A DNA stretch of 64,000 nucleotides from Sinorhizobium sp. RAC02 (GTDB lineage: Bacteria > Pseudomonadota > Alphaproteobacteria > Rhizobiales > Rhizobiaceae): NCBI RefSeq assembly GCF_001713395.1, contig NZ_CP016450.1:3898501-3962500 (forward strand), given 5' to 3'. The notes under the pieces were generated by a model. The model was not told the origin of the DNA. It searched no databases and was given only the letters and a program-made list of their open reading frames with translations. Positions within the stretch are counted from its first letter, which is position 1; each line of letters starts with the position of its first letter. Below are positions 53,679 through 62,309 of the stretch, piece after piece. The translations under genes were made by a program, and so were the position numbers.

Positions 53679-55988
53679 TCAGGCGACGCGGCGGCCGCGG
53701 CGGCGGGAATCGCCGGGTTTACGGGCGAGGGTCTCGTAAAGATCACGCAGCGCATCCGGCGACATGGGCGCGGCAAAGACGTAGCCCTGCACGAGATCGG
53801 CACATTGGTACTTGTTGATAAGTGCAAGCTGCTCGCGCGTCTCCACACCTTCGACGACAATGCGCAAGCCCAGTTCGCGCGAAAGGTTCACCGTGCCGCG
53901 TAGCAATTTGAAACGGCGCGGGTCCTCGCCGATGTTGCGCACGAAGGACCGGTCGATCTTGATAACGTCGAGCGGCAGCTGGTCGAGATAGCTGAGGCTC
54001 GAATAGCCGGTGCCGAAATCGTCGATGGCGATGGTGATGCCGCGTGCGCGCAGCTCCTGCAGGATTGCCTGCACCTTCACCGGCTCCTCCATGAGGCAGC
54101 TTTCGGTGACTTCGAGATGCAGCCGGTGCGGCGCGAGCTTCGCGGCCTCCAGTGCCTCGGCGACGAGGTCGATGATGCTGGTGCCGCGCAGGTCCTGCAC
54201 GGAGAGATTGACCGAAACGCCCATATGCGCCGGCCAGGTCGCGCAGTCGGCGCAGGCCCGCATGACCATGAAGCGGGTGATGTCGGAGACGATGCCCATC
54301 TCCTCGGCGATCTGGATGAACACGGTCGGCGGCACGGGGCCGCGCTCCGGATGTGTCCAGCGCGACAGGGCCTCGCAGCACTCGATGCTTGAACCGTCGG
54401 GCACGAACATCGGCTGGTAGGCGACCGACAGCGTGTTGCTGGCAAGCGCATCGCGCAGGTCGTCCTTGAGCTTCTGGCGATCGGTATAGCGCTCGTCCAT
54501 CTCCTGTTCGAAGACGGTGACGCTGCCCTTGGCGCGCGATTTCGTCTCGAAGAGCGCGAGGTCGGCGCGGATCTGCATTTCCTCCAGCCGGAAATCGCCG
54601 CTCGGTACGGTTACGCAGCCGGCGCTGAAGGAGACCAGGAAGGTCATGCCGTCGAATTCATAGTTGCCACGCAGCTGCTCGTGGAAGCGGTGCATGCGCG
54701 TCTCGAGATCGCGGCGGTTCGTCTCGTTCGGAAAGAAGACGATGAACTCGTCGCCCATCAGGTGGCCGACGATCATTTTGTCGCTGGCAAGCCGGCGCAG
54801 CCGCTCGGTGATGGCGCAGAGCAGCCGGTCGCCGGTGACGTGGCCCTTCATGTCGTTGACATGTTTGAAGTCGTCGACGTCGAGCACCATGAAGCCGACC
54901 GTGCCGGGCTTCTTGCGCTCGGCCAGCGCCTCCTGCACGAGATCGGAGAAATAAGTGCGGTTCGGCAGGCCGGTGAGGCTGTCGTAGCGCACCATGTGCA
55001 GGATCTTGTTTTCCGCCCGCACACGCGCGGTCACGTCTTCGAAAATCAGAACCGCGCCGCCGTTTTCACGGGGCGATGCGGTGAATTCCAGATAGAGCCC
55101 ATCCGTCACCTGGATGAGCGCGCGCGATCGCTCGCCCTTCAGAAGTTCGTCGAGCCGGCGCAGGATCGTCTTGCTCTGCTCGGCGTTGACGAACGTGTTG
55201 CGTACCCCGAAGCGCAGCACGACATCGAGGTGGCAATCCTTCAGCCGCTCCTGGTTGCCGAGATGGAGAAGCTCACAGGCCCGGCGGTTGGCGACGAGGA
55301 TACGATGGTCGGCATCCAGCATGAACAGGCCGTGCGGCATGTTGTTCAGCGCCGTGTCGAAACGGTCGGCGATGATCGAGACTTCGCGCGTCGCCAGCAC
55401 GTTTCTGTAGAGGAAGTCGCGCACGCCATTCGCCATCATGCGGGTCGTCATCACGAAGGGCAGGATGAGGACGGCGAGCACTGCGTGATAGAAATCCTGC
55501 AGGCCCAGGAAGCCGACGACCATCGGGAAGCAGGCGGTAAAGGTCATGTAGTCGACGGCGCGCTTCGAGCCGCAGTTGCGGCCAACGACGGAGACCATGG
55601 TGGCGAGCGTCACCGCAATGGTTGCTAGCTCGGCGAAACTGTCGCGACTGAAGAGCAGGCTGTAGCCGCAGGAGATGCCGAGCGCCAGCGTCGTGCCGAC
55701 GGCGCCGAGATTGTACCAGTTCTCCCAGTAGCGGATGCCGTCCATGTCGAGCGTGGACTGGTCCACCCGGTCGAAATGGCGCATGCCGACAGCACGCGTC
55801 GACCAGATGAGTATAACGAGCCCGCTCCAGATCAGGAAGAAAGGGTCGGCGGTTTTGGCATAGACGAACGAGAACGTGATGACATGCGAAATCATGCCCA
55901 CGAAGAGGGTCTGGCGGTTCCCGTACAGCGAGCTGACGAACGACAGGTACACATCAGCCGGCAGTGTGTTTTGACCCTTATCCTTCAT
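53679..55988 (-). CDS. Membrane GGDEF-EAL protein with degenerate GGDEF and internal PAS
   Basis: 769 residues. Six hydrophobic helices (about 25-190) form an MASE-like sensor, followed by a PAS domain (about 215-320, NMPHGLFMLDADHRILVANRRACELL) and GGDEF (about 340-500). The GGDEF signature reads GHLMGDEFIVFF, with Met in place of the first Gly. The EAL domain is intact: CCEALSRWTHPE, VNLSVQD, LEVTESCLMEE, DDFGTGYSSLSYLDQLPLD, VVEGVETREQ, DLVQGYVF. It is therefore most likely a c-di-GMP phosphodiesterase whose GGDEF may bind GTP as a regulator. Confidence 0.93.
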   Translation of the reverse strand: MKDKGQNTLPADVYLSFVSSLYGNRQTLFVGMISHVITFSFVYAKTADPFFLIWSGLVILIWSTRAVGMRHFDRVDQSTLDMDGIRYWENWYNLGAVGTTLALGISCGYSLLFSRDSFAELATIAVTLATMVSVVGRNCGSKRAVDYMTFTACFPMVVGFLGLQDFYHAVLAVLILPFVMTTRMMANGVRDFLYRNVLATREVSIIADRFDTALNNMPHGLFMLDADHRILVANRRACELLHLGNQERLKDCHLDVVLRFGVRNTFVNAEQSKTILRRLDELLKGERSRALIQVTDGLYLEFTASPRENGGAVLIFEDVTARVRAENKILHMVRYDSLTGLPNRTYFSDLVQEALAERKKPGTVGFMVLDVDDFKHVNDMKGHVTGDRLLCAITERLRRLASDKMIVGHLMGDEFIVFFPNETNRRDLETRMHRFHEQLRGNYEFDGMTFLVSFSAGCVTVPSGDFRLEEMQIRADLALFETKSRAKGSVTVFEQEMDERYTDRQKLKDDLRDALASNTLSVAYQPMFVPDGSSIECCEALSRWTHPERGPVPPTVFIQIAEEMGIVSDITRFMVMRACADCATWPAHMGVSVNLSVQDLRGTSIIDLVAEALEAAKLAPHRLHLEVTESCLMEEPVKVQAILQELRARGITIAIDDFGTGYSSLSYLDQLPLDVIKIDRSFVRNIGEDPRRFKLLRGTVNLSRELGLRIVVEGVETREQLALINKYQCADLVQGYVFAAPMSPDALRDLYETLARKPGDSRRRGRRVA

Positions 55989-56443
55989 GGACTAGGCACT
56001 CCCTTGACGAGAGAGGGTTACCGACCAAAATTTAATGAATGATTTCGGGAAATTACCCAATAACGAGGGTGCACCCGGGCATTCTTGCACGCTTGTTCAA
56101 CCGAAGGAAGATAGCTTCAACCTCATATTGTAGTATTGCTGCTTTTCGGCCCATAGATTCAACCTGGCATGGGCATGGCGCGCAATATCCTTACCTGGCA
56201 ACGACACACAATTACGCGAAAGAAAGGCGAGAAAAATCCATGCCGCAATCGCTGTTTGCAAGGCTTTGGTTAACAACCCCTGGCGGACACTCTGACAGAT
56301 TTTATCGGTCACGGCTACGTTGCACAGGCTGTCATACCCCCTGCAACGATTGATCTGTCGTCATTTCGCCAGAATAGGGGAATTGACTGATCGCGGATTT
56401 GATAGCAAATCCTCATTTGGTATTTCTTTTTCCGGAGCCCATC
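55989..56443. other. Gene-free stretch upstream of the PuuD-like gene
   Basis: 455 bases with lower GC than the surroundings. I see no clear operator or RNA. A 37-codon frame at 56240-56353 starts after GAAAGGCGAGAAAAATCC and reads MPQSLFARLWLTTPGGHSD-like; support is weak. TTGACT at 56383-56388 may be a -35 element for the downstream gene. Confidence 0.4.
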
Positions 56444-57256
56444 ATGTCGAAACCCGTCGTCGCCATTCCCGCCGATATCAGGGAGATCGAAGGCAACGTC
56501 TGGCAGGCCACCCCGAACCAGTATGTCCGTGCGGCCGTCAAGGGCGCCGACGTCACGGTTTTCCTCGTCCCCGCACTGGATGCCGACAACGATTTCGACG
56601 GCATCCTCGATCGGGTGGACGGGCTTCTGGTCAGCGGTTCGCGCACGAACGTGCACCCCTCGCTCTACGGCAAGGAGGCCACCGCGGCGGAAGGCCCCTA
56701 TGACATGGCGCGCGACGCGACCAGCCTGCCGCTCATCAAGCGGGCGCTCGAGCGTGGCATTCCGCTGCTCGCCATCTGCCGCGGCATTCAGGAGCTGAAC
56801 GTCGTGCTGGGCGGAACACTCGCCAACGAAATTCAGGAGCAGCCCGGCGTGTGGGATCACCGCAAGCCCGACACACCGGTGCTCGACGTCGCCTACGGCA
56901 TTCGCCAGAAGGTCACGGTCAAGGAAGGCAGCTGCCTCGCTGCAGTGCTCGGCGCCGGCGAGGTGCAGGTGAATTCGCTGCACCGCCAGGCGATCTCCGA
57001 ATTGGCGCCGCGCCTTGCGCTGGAAGCGGTCGCCGAGGATGGCACGATCGAAGCCGTCTCCGTCATCGGCGCCAAGGCGTTTGCCGTCGGCGTGCAATGG
57101 CACCCGGAATACTGGGTCGGCTCCGACCAGCCGTCGAACAAGCTTTTTGCCGCCTTCGGCGAAGCGGTCCGCGACTATGCGGCTGCCAAGCAGGGCGCAA
57201 GCGCTCCCGCCACCGAGGCGGACGTGCTGGCCTTCGGTTCGGTCAAGTCGGCCTGA
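56444..57256 (+). CDS. Class I glutamine amidotransferase-like hydrolase (PuuD family)
   Basis: 270 residues of the peptidase C26 group. The nucleophile is the Cys of LLAICRGIQELNVVLGG (about 107), with the His-Glu pair in VGVQWHPEY. Members such as PuuD hydrolyse gamma-glutamyl-gamma-aminobutyrate in putrescine breakdown, but others act on different gamma-glutamyl amides. No puu genes are beside it, so the substrate is open. CGGAG precedes the ATG at 56444. Confidence 0.9.
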   Translation: MSKPVVAIPADIREIEGNVWQATPNQYVRAAVKGADVTVFLVPALDADNDFDGILDRVDGLLVSGSRTNVHPSLYGKEATAAEGPYDMARDATSLPLIKRALERGIPLLAICRGIQELNVVLGGTLANEIQEQPGVWDHRKPDTPVLDVAYGIRQKVTVKEGSCLAAVLGAGEVQVNSLHRQAISELAPRLALEAVAEDGTIEAVSVIGAKAFAVGVQWHPEYWVGSDQPSNKLFAAFGEAVRDYAAAKQGASAPATEADVLAFGSVKSA

Positions 57257-57298
57257 TCCAGGTCTTCCCGGCATTCTCCTGCACCCGGCGATGCATGT

Positions 57299-58543
57299 TC
57301 ACGAAACACGCCGCCGGGTCCTTGCATAAGAGCAGGCCCAGAGAAGCAATCCGGCCAGGCTGAAAGCCGCACCGGTGAGGCAGACACCCGTCCAGCCGTA
57401 ACGGGCATAACTCGCCGTCGAAGCAATGGCGCCAAATGCACTTCCGGCCGAGTAGAAGACCATGTAGCCGGCGACCAGCCGGCTGTGCGCTTCAGGGCGA
57501 GTGGCGAAGATCAGGCTCTGATTGGTGACGTGCACGGCTTGCACGGCAAAATCGAGCAGCACGACGCCAATCGTGAAGACGACAAGCGCGTGCGGCAGAA
57601 AACCGATCGCCACCCACGAGACCACGAGCAGCACGAGTGAAAAACCCGTCGTCCGCTCGGCAAGCCCACGATCCGCCAGACGCCCTGCACGGCTTGCGGC
57701 AAGGGCGCCCGCCAGCCCCGCGAGGCCGAAGAGGCCGATTTGGGTGTGAGACAGGTGAAAAGGTGCCGCGCTCAGCGGCAATACCATGGCGGTCCAGAGC
57801 GTGCTGAAGCTGGCAAAGATCAGGAAGGCCAGCCCGGCCCGAAGGCGCAGCAACGGCTCCCGCAAGAAGAGGGCGGGAACCGACTTCAGCACGACGCCAT
57901 ATCGCTCGGCACTGGCGACGAGAATATCCCGCGGCAGAATACGGGCCAGAAGCAGGCCCATCAGCAGCATAAGGCCGGCGGAGGAAAAATAGACGGCTCT
58001 CCACCCTCCGGCGTCAGCCAGGACACCGGCGACGAAGCGCGCCGCCAGGATGCCGATCACCACGCCGCTGGTGACCAGACCGACGGATCGGCCGCGCTCC
58101 TCCGGTCGTGCCAAGGTGGCGGTCAGTGCCACCAATACCTGAACGACGACAGCCAGCAGCCCCACCAGGACCATGCCGGCGAACAGGAAAGGCGCACCGG
58201 GCGCGCTTCCGACGCCAGCCAGGGCAACGGCGGACAACAGGGCCTGCGCCACGATCAGCTTGCGCCGATCGACGAAGTCGCCGAGGGGAACGATGAAAAG
58301 CAGGCCGGCCGCATAGCCGATCTGGGTCAGCGTCACGACGAGACCAACACGCGCGGCATCGATGTCGAAGCTCGTTGCGATCGTATCGAGCAGCGGCTGT
58401 GCATAGTAGATATTTGCGACGCTGCTTCCACAGGTGATGGCAAAGACGACCAGCATCCAATGCGGCAGGCCGGACGCCTGCCTGCCGCCGGCGTGGTCGT
58501 GGTTCGCTGCTCTCCGGCAATCTCTCGTATCCATTGTGTCCAT
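57299..58543 (-). CDS. MFS transporter (YnfM/arabinose-efflux-like)
   Basis: 414 residues with 12 hydrophobic helices. Typical MFS loops are GDFVDRRKLIVAQALL and AGRLADRGLAERTTG; the first helix is followed by VANIYYAQPLLDTIATSF, characteristic of the YnfM/YtbD group. It probably exports a toxic or signalling compound. AAGGAG lies 8 bases before the ATG. It is divergent from an HxlR-type regulator across a 95-base gap with two palindromes, so it is likely that regulator's target. Confidence 0.92.
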   Translation of the reverse strand: MDTMDTRDCRRAANHDHAGGRQASGLPHWMLVVFAITCGSSVANIYYAQPLLDTIATSFDIDAARVGLVVTLTQIGYAAGLLFIVPLGDFVDRRKLIVAQALLSAVALAGVGSAPGAPFLFAGMVLVGLLAVVVQVLVALTATLARPEERGRSVGLVTSGVVIGILAARFVAGVLADAGGWRAVYFSSAGLMLLMGLLLARILPRDILVASAERYGVVLKSVPALFLREPLLRLRAGLAFLIFASFSTLWTAMVLPLSAAPFHLSHTQIGLFGLAGLAGALAASRAGRLADRGLAERTTGFSLVLLVVSWVAIGFLPHALVVFTIGVVLLDFAVQAVHVTNQSLIFATRPEAHSRLVAGYMVFYSAGSAFGAIASTASYARYGWTGVCLTGAAFSLAGLLLWACSYARTRRRVS

Positions 58544-58561
58544 CGTCGTTCTCGCTCCTTT

Positions 58562-58580
58562 TGGTCTTATAATGAGACCA
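58562..58580. promoter_or_regulatory. HxlR operator candidate near the MFS start
   Basis: TGGTCT-TATAATG-AGACCA is a perfect 6-base inverted repeat 19 bases upstream of the MFS ATG, where a promoter for that gene would lie. Confidence 0.55.
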
Positions 58581-58581
58581 C

Positions 58582-58615
58582 TTGCAGCAAGATGCTTCCA
58601 GTTCTATTTTAGAAC
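58582..58615 (+). promoter_or_regulatory. hxlR promoter with overlapping operator
   Basis: TTGCAG (58582-58587) and TATTTT (58605-58610) are 17 bases apart, a good -35/-10 pair. The palindrome GTTCTA-TTT-TAGAAC (58601-58615) covers the -10, so a bound repressor would block it. Confidence 0.65.
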
Positions 58616-58638
58616 CAGTTTTAAACGCGAGGCCCGGA

Positions 58639-59091
58639 ATGAAACGCAGGAGTTTTCGTGAAGCGGAATGCCCGGTTGCGCGGACGCTGGATGCCATCGG
58701 TGACTGGTGGTCGCTGTTAATCGTCCGTGATGCCTTCGATGGTATCCGGCGCTTCAGCGCCTTTCAGCAAAACCTCGGCATCGCCAAGGGCATGCTGAGC
58801 ACGCGCCTGCGCGATCTCGTAGAGGCTGGCGTGCTCGCACTCGCGCCGGCATCCGATGGCAGCGCCTATCAGGAATATGTGCTGACCGAGAAGGGGCGCG
58901 GCCTCTTTCTCGTCATCGTCGCCTTGCGGCAATGGGGAGAGGACCATCTCTTTCGTGCGGGCGAGCGGCGGTCGACGCTGGTGGATGCGGCGACAAACGC
59001 GCCCGTCAAACGCCTGAAACTCCACGCGTCCGACGGACGCGGCCTGACCTGGGCGGATACGCGTCTCGTCGACGCAGCATCCACGCCGTAA
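58639..59091 (+). CDS. HxlR-family transcriptional regulator
   Basis: 150 residues. The HxlR/winged-helix signature is CPVARTLDAIGDWWSLLIVRDAFDGIRRF with FSAFQQNLGIAKGMLSTRLRDLVEAGVL, given here as two adjacent segments. The Cys near residue 11 is the conserved redox- or electrophile-sensing residue of the family, so it may respond to reactive compounds. It is divergent from the MFS gene it probably represses. Confidence 0.93.
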   Translation: MKRRSFREAECPVARTLDAIGDWWSLLIVRDAFDGIRRFSAFQQNLGIAKGMLSTRLRDLVEAGVLALAPASDGSAYQEYVLTEKGRGLFLVIVALRQWGEDHLFRAGERRSTLVDAATNAPVKRLKLHASDGRGLTWADTRLVDAASTP

Positions 59092-59100
59092 CGGGTTCAG

Positions 59101-59511
59101 CTAGTCCGCAGAAATCAGCGTAACCATCGCGTCGGCCGGCTCGACCGCTTCATAGGCGAGACCGTCGCCGTCGACGACGGTCAGGATCGCCTCGCCGCGT
59201 GCATCGGCGACGACCACGGTGCCGTCACCATTGCTGATCCATGTCCTGGCCGTCGAAAGGCCCGGCCAGACCGTGTCGCAATCGGCATTCGCCGAGAACT
59301 GCTCACTCCGGCTCGAAATTCGGCTGCCGCGCTCGGCAAGGCAGGCGGTGTTCGCCACCACGTTGGAAATCGTATAGCTGTGGCTGCCCGGCGCCTTCGC
59401 GGGAATGGAATTCGAGATCACCGGGTCGACCGAAGGCGTCTCGTGCCCGATGACGTTCCAGAGACCCAGCGACACCAGGCCCGCGGCGGCGGTTATCATC
59501 AGCGTCTTCAT
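59101..59511 (-). CDS. Small exported protein, possibly AprI/Inh-type protease inhibitor
   Basis: 136 residues from the ATG at 59511 (AAGGAGA upstream). An uncleaved or weak signal helix (about 1-18, LMITAAAGLVSLGLWNV) is followed by a small beta domain with two Cys (TACLAERG, NADCDTVWPG) and VVVADARGEAILTVVDGDGLAYEAV. The Cys spacing and the strand pattern resemble the AprI/Inh metalloprotease inhibitor fold, but similarity is distant and no protease gene is near. It otherwise remains of unknown function. Confidence 0.55.
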   Translation of the reverse strand: MKTLMITAAAGLVSLGLWNVIGHETPSVDPVISNSIPAKAPGSHSYTISNVVANTACLAERGSRISSRSEQFSANADCDTVWPGLSTARTWISNGDGTVVVADARGEAILTVVDGDGLAYEAVEPADAMVTLISAD

Positions 59512-59592
59512 GGGCGTCTCCTTCGCAACGACTCGATCGGGCAAGCATGCATCCACAAACTTGCCGGAGGGTTAACGAAGGCTTTCCAGCCT

Positions 59593-60561
59593 CTACCCCG
59601 TTTTTCGCGTAAAGGGCGTTTCCGGCACCGGCGTCAGCGCCGCCCCACGATCAAACCAGGCAAACAGATTGTCCGCCACCAGATCGGCCATCGCATCGCG
59701 CGTCGCCACCGAAGCCGATGCGACATGCGGCAAAAGCGAGATGTTGGGCAGGTCGAGCAGCGCTTGCGGCACATTCGGTTCGTCGTAGAAGACGTCGAGG
59801 CCGGCCGCTGCGATCACTTCGTCTTTGAGTGCCGTCGCCAGCGCGTCCTCATCGACTGTCCAGCCGCGGCCGACATTGATCAACACGCCGTTCGACCCCA
59901 ACGCTCGCAGAACCTCGGCATTGATCGTCCTGTGCGTTTCCGCTGTTTTCGGTACGATGGCGATCAGGATATCGACGGCCTCCGCCAGCTCCAGCAGCGA
60001 GGGATAATAGGCATAGGGCACACCGTCGCGCGGGCGGCGTGTGTGATAGGCAATATCGACGCCGAACCCTTTCAGCCGTTCGGCGATTGCCATCCCGATA
60101 CGCCCAAGCCCGTAAATGCCGGCCCTGCGGCCGCGCAGGCTGAGCGGCGCCAGTGGAAAGGCGCCGTCGCGCTTCCAGCGGCCATCGCGCAGCCAGGCTT
60201 CCGCCTGCGGGAAGCGGCGCACCGTGTTGAGCAGCAGGCCGATCGTGGTATCGGCGACCTCGTCGTTCAGCACGTCCGGCGTGTTGGTGACGGTGATGCC
60301 GCGCTCGGCCGCGGCGGCCGCATCCACGCCATCATAACCAACGCCGAAACTGGCAATGATCTCCAGAGCCGGCAGATGTTCGATCATCGCCGCATCGAAG
60401 CCGCCGGAAACGGCAACACCGGCAATGCTTGCCGCTTCCGAGCGCGCGAGCAGCGCCGGGTCCGCCCGGTCGATGCGCACCACGTCGAAGCTTTCCTTCA
60501 GGCGATCGAGTACCCGCTCGCGGATCGTGCCGGGCACGAGGATGCGTGTCTTGGCCGACAT
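59593..60561 (-). CDS. D-isomer-specific 2-hydroxyacid dehydrogenase (glyoxylate/hydroxypyruvate reductase-like)
   Basis: 322 residues. The NAD(P)-binding loop is GIYGLGRIGMAIAERLKGFG (about 147-166), with the catalytic Arg, Glu and His in NVGRGWTVDEDAL, DVFYDEPNVPQAL and SLLPHVASAS. It probably reduces glyoxylate, hydroxypyruvate or 2-ketogluconate. It follows the LacI-type gene by 27 bases on the same strand, so it is likely under its control. Confidence 0.92.
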   Translation of the reverse strand: MSAKTRILVPGTIRERVLDRLKESFDVVRIDRADPALLARSEAASIAGVAVSGGFDAAMIEHLPALEIIASFGVGYDGVDAAAAAERGITVTNTPDVLNDEVADTTIGLLLNTVRRFPQAEAWLRDGRWKRDGAFPLAPLSLRGRRAGIYGLGRIGMAIAERLKGFGVDIAYHTRRPRDGVPYAYYPSLLELAEAVDILIAIVPKTAETHRTINAEVLRALGSNGVLINVGRGWTVDEDALATALKDEVIAAAGLDVFYDEPNVPQALLDLPNISLLPHVASASVATRDAMADLVADNLFAWFDRGAALTPVPETPFTRKTG

Positions 60562-60588
60562 GGCAAAGCTCCTTCTGTCTGAAATGCC

Positions 60589-61617
60589 TCAGCCTTCCGG
60601 ATGTGGCTTCAGCGGTCCGGTGGATTGCCGGATACGCATTTCCGGCTTGATGAGATGGATGCCATCCGGCTCGTGACTACCCGAGAGCTTGTCGAGCAGC
60701 GCGCGGGCGGCGTTGCGCCCGACTTCGGACTGGCCGTTCCAGACGGTGGTGAGTGCCGGCGTCGCGATCGCCGCTTCCTCCAGGTCGTCGTAACCGGTGA
60801 CCGAAACGTCGCGGCCCGGCACGAGGCCGGCGCGTGCAATGCCGTTCATCAGGCCGATCGCCACGAGGTCGTTCCAGCAGACGGCAGCCGTCGGCTTCTG
60901 AGGCAGCGAGAGAAAATGCACCGCCGCCTCGAAACCACCCTGCTTGGTGCGGGGGCCGGGAATGCGCAGGCTCGGATCGACGTCGATATTGGCCTTGCGC
61001 AGCGCGTTGACATAACCCTGGTAACGGTCGCGGCCGGTGGAGGTCTGGTCTGTGCCGCCGACCATGGCGATGGTGCGGTGACCAAGGCCGATCAGGTGGT
61101 TGGTGGCAAGCGAAATGCCATAACTATCGTCGCCGCGGAAGATCGGCACGTCCAGCCCCTCGATCGAGCGCGCAATCAGGATCGCCGGCATGCCATTGTC
61201 CTCGGCAAGCTGGATATCCTCCGGCGGCGTGCCGATGGCCGGCGACATGATGACGCCGTCACCACCGAGCTGCAGCAATGTCTCGATGAAATTGCGCTGC
61301 TTTTCGACCGAATCGTAATGGTTGGAGAGAATGAAGGTCTGCCGGTCCCGATCGAGTTCGCTTTCGATCGATTTCAGGATTTCCGCATAGAACGGGTTCA
61401 TGATGTCGTGCACGACGACGCCGATGATGCCCGACCGGGAGGTGCGAAGGCTCGCTGCCCGGCGGTTGTAGATATAGCCGAGTGCGCGGGCCTGTTCCTT
61501 GATCTTGTCGCGGGTGGTCGCCGCGACAAGCGGACTGTCCCTCAGCGCAAGCGATACCGTCGCCGTGGAAACGCCGAGCGTCTCCGCGATGGTGGAAAGC
61601 TTGATTTTCTGTGCCAC
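60589..61617 (-). CDS. LacI-family regulator upstream of the hydroxyacid dehydrogenase
   Basis: 342 residues. The helix-turn-helix is KLSTIAETLGVSTATVSLALRD (about 6-27). The sensor domain has VVHDIMNPFYAEILKSIE, PTAAVCWNDLVAIGLMNGI and VTGYDDLEEAAIATPALTTVWN, all LacI/GalR hallmarks. It heads a unit with the dehydrogenase and is preceded by AT-rich palindromes at 61650-61680, probable autoregulatory sites. The ligand may be a sugar acid, by analogy with GntR/IdnR-type regulators. Confidence 0.92.
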   Translation of the reverse strand: MAQKIKLSTIAETLGVSTATVSLALRDSPLVAATTRDKIKEQARALGYIYNRRAASLRTSRSGIIGVVVHDIMNPFYAEILKSIESELDRDRQTFILSNHYDSVEKQRNFIETLLQLGGDGVIMSPAIGTPPEDIQLAEDNGMPAILIARSIEGLDVPIFRGDDSYGISLATNHLIGLGHRTIAMVGGTDQTSTGRDRYQGYVNALRKANIDVDPSLRIPGPRTKQGGFEAAVHFLSLPQKPTAAVCWNDLVAIGLMNGIARAGLVPGRDVSVTGYDDLEEAAIATPALTTVWNGQSEVGRNAARALLDKLSGSHEPDGIHLIKPEMRIRQSTGPLKPHPEG

Positions 61618-61663
61618 GACCCCTCCCGACGAACGCCAAGCAATGTGACGTTTAAAACCGTTT

Positions 61664-61680
61664 ATTTAAACAGTTTAAAT
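61664..61680. promoter_or_regulatory. Palindromic operator candidate of the LacI-type gene
   Basis: ATTTAAAC-A-GTTTAAAT is a perfect 17-base palindrome lying over the stop codon of the upstream MarR gene. A related half-palindrome TAAAACCGTTTA (61653-61664) lies next to it, 36 bases upstream of the LacI-type ATG. Confidence 0.6.
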
Positions 61681-62211
61681 CTCGTCGGCAACAGGCTTTT
61701 CGCCGTTGCGGGGCAGCTCCGGCAGCGTTGCGTGCAGGTTTTCGTCCATCACGCGCAGCAGTTTCAGGAGATTGCGCACATCCTTCTCGCTCAATCCCTC
61801 TGCCGCCTGCTCCTCACTGAGCCGGCCAGCTTCGGTGATTTGCTCAACGGAGGCCTTGCCGGCCTCGGTGAGGTGCACGACGGTCAGGCGCCCATCCGTC
61901 TCGTCCGGCTGGCGCGCGACGAACCCTTGAGTCTCCAGGCGCCCGATCGTGCGCGTCATCGTCGGCGCCTTGACACCGAGCCGGGTGGCAAGTGCACCTG
62001 CCGTCAGCCCGCCATCCTCCGAAAGCGCCAGGATCACACCGTCCTGTCCGGCATAGAGGCCGGTCGCCAGCAGGTTGCGCGACAGCACTGTGCGCATGGA
62101 CCGGGCGGCATTGACGACGGCGGCGGCAAGACCCGCACCCGAGACGTCGTCGTGCGATTTCTTCTTCTTGACCTTCTTCCCGTCCTTGCCGTCCTTGTGC
62201 TTCTTGCCCAT
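61675..62211 (-). CDS. MarR-family regulator with Lys-rich N-terminus
   Basis: 178 residues. A basic N-terminal tail (GKKHKDGKDGKKVKKKKSHDD) precedes the winged-helix domain (about 50-120): LTAGALATRLGVKAPTMTRTIGRLETQGFVARQPDETDGR, given here as the recognition helix and wing. It is divergent from the creatininase gene across 98 bases, the usual MarR target arrangement. The extended Lys tail is uncommon and may add non-specific DNA contacts. Confidence 0.9.
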   Translation of the reverse strand: MGKKHKDGKDGKKVKKKKSHDDVSGAGLAAAVVNAARSMRTVLSRNLLATGLYAGQDGVILALSEDGGLTAGALATRLGVKAPTMTRTIGRLETQGFVARQPDETDGRLTVVHLTEAGKASVEQITEAGRLSEEQAAEGLSEKDVRNLLKLLRVMDENLHATLPELPRNGEKPVADEI

Positions 62212-62309
62212 CGATCGCCTCGTTAGAACGTGCTGCCCTTGCATCGCGGGCTCGGGCTTCATATGACTCAGGAAAGCGGCAGGCGGCAAGTGAAGATCGG
62301 AGGCCCGGA

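Noticed and set aside
56240..56353. 37-codon frame that might encode a small peptide upstream of the PuuD-like gene
   Set aside because: Only a poor ribosome site, no signal or conserved motif; kept as a note within the gap entry rather than as a gene.
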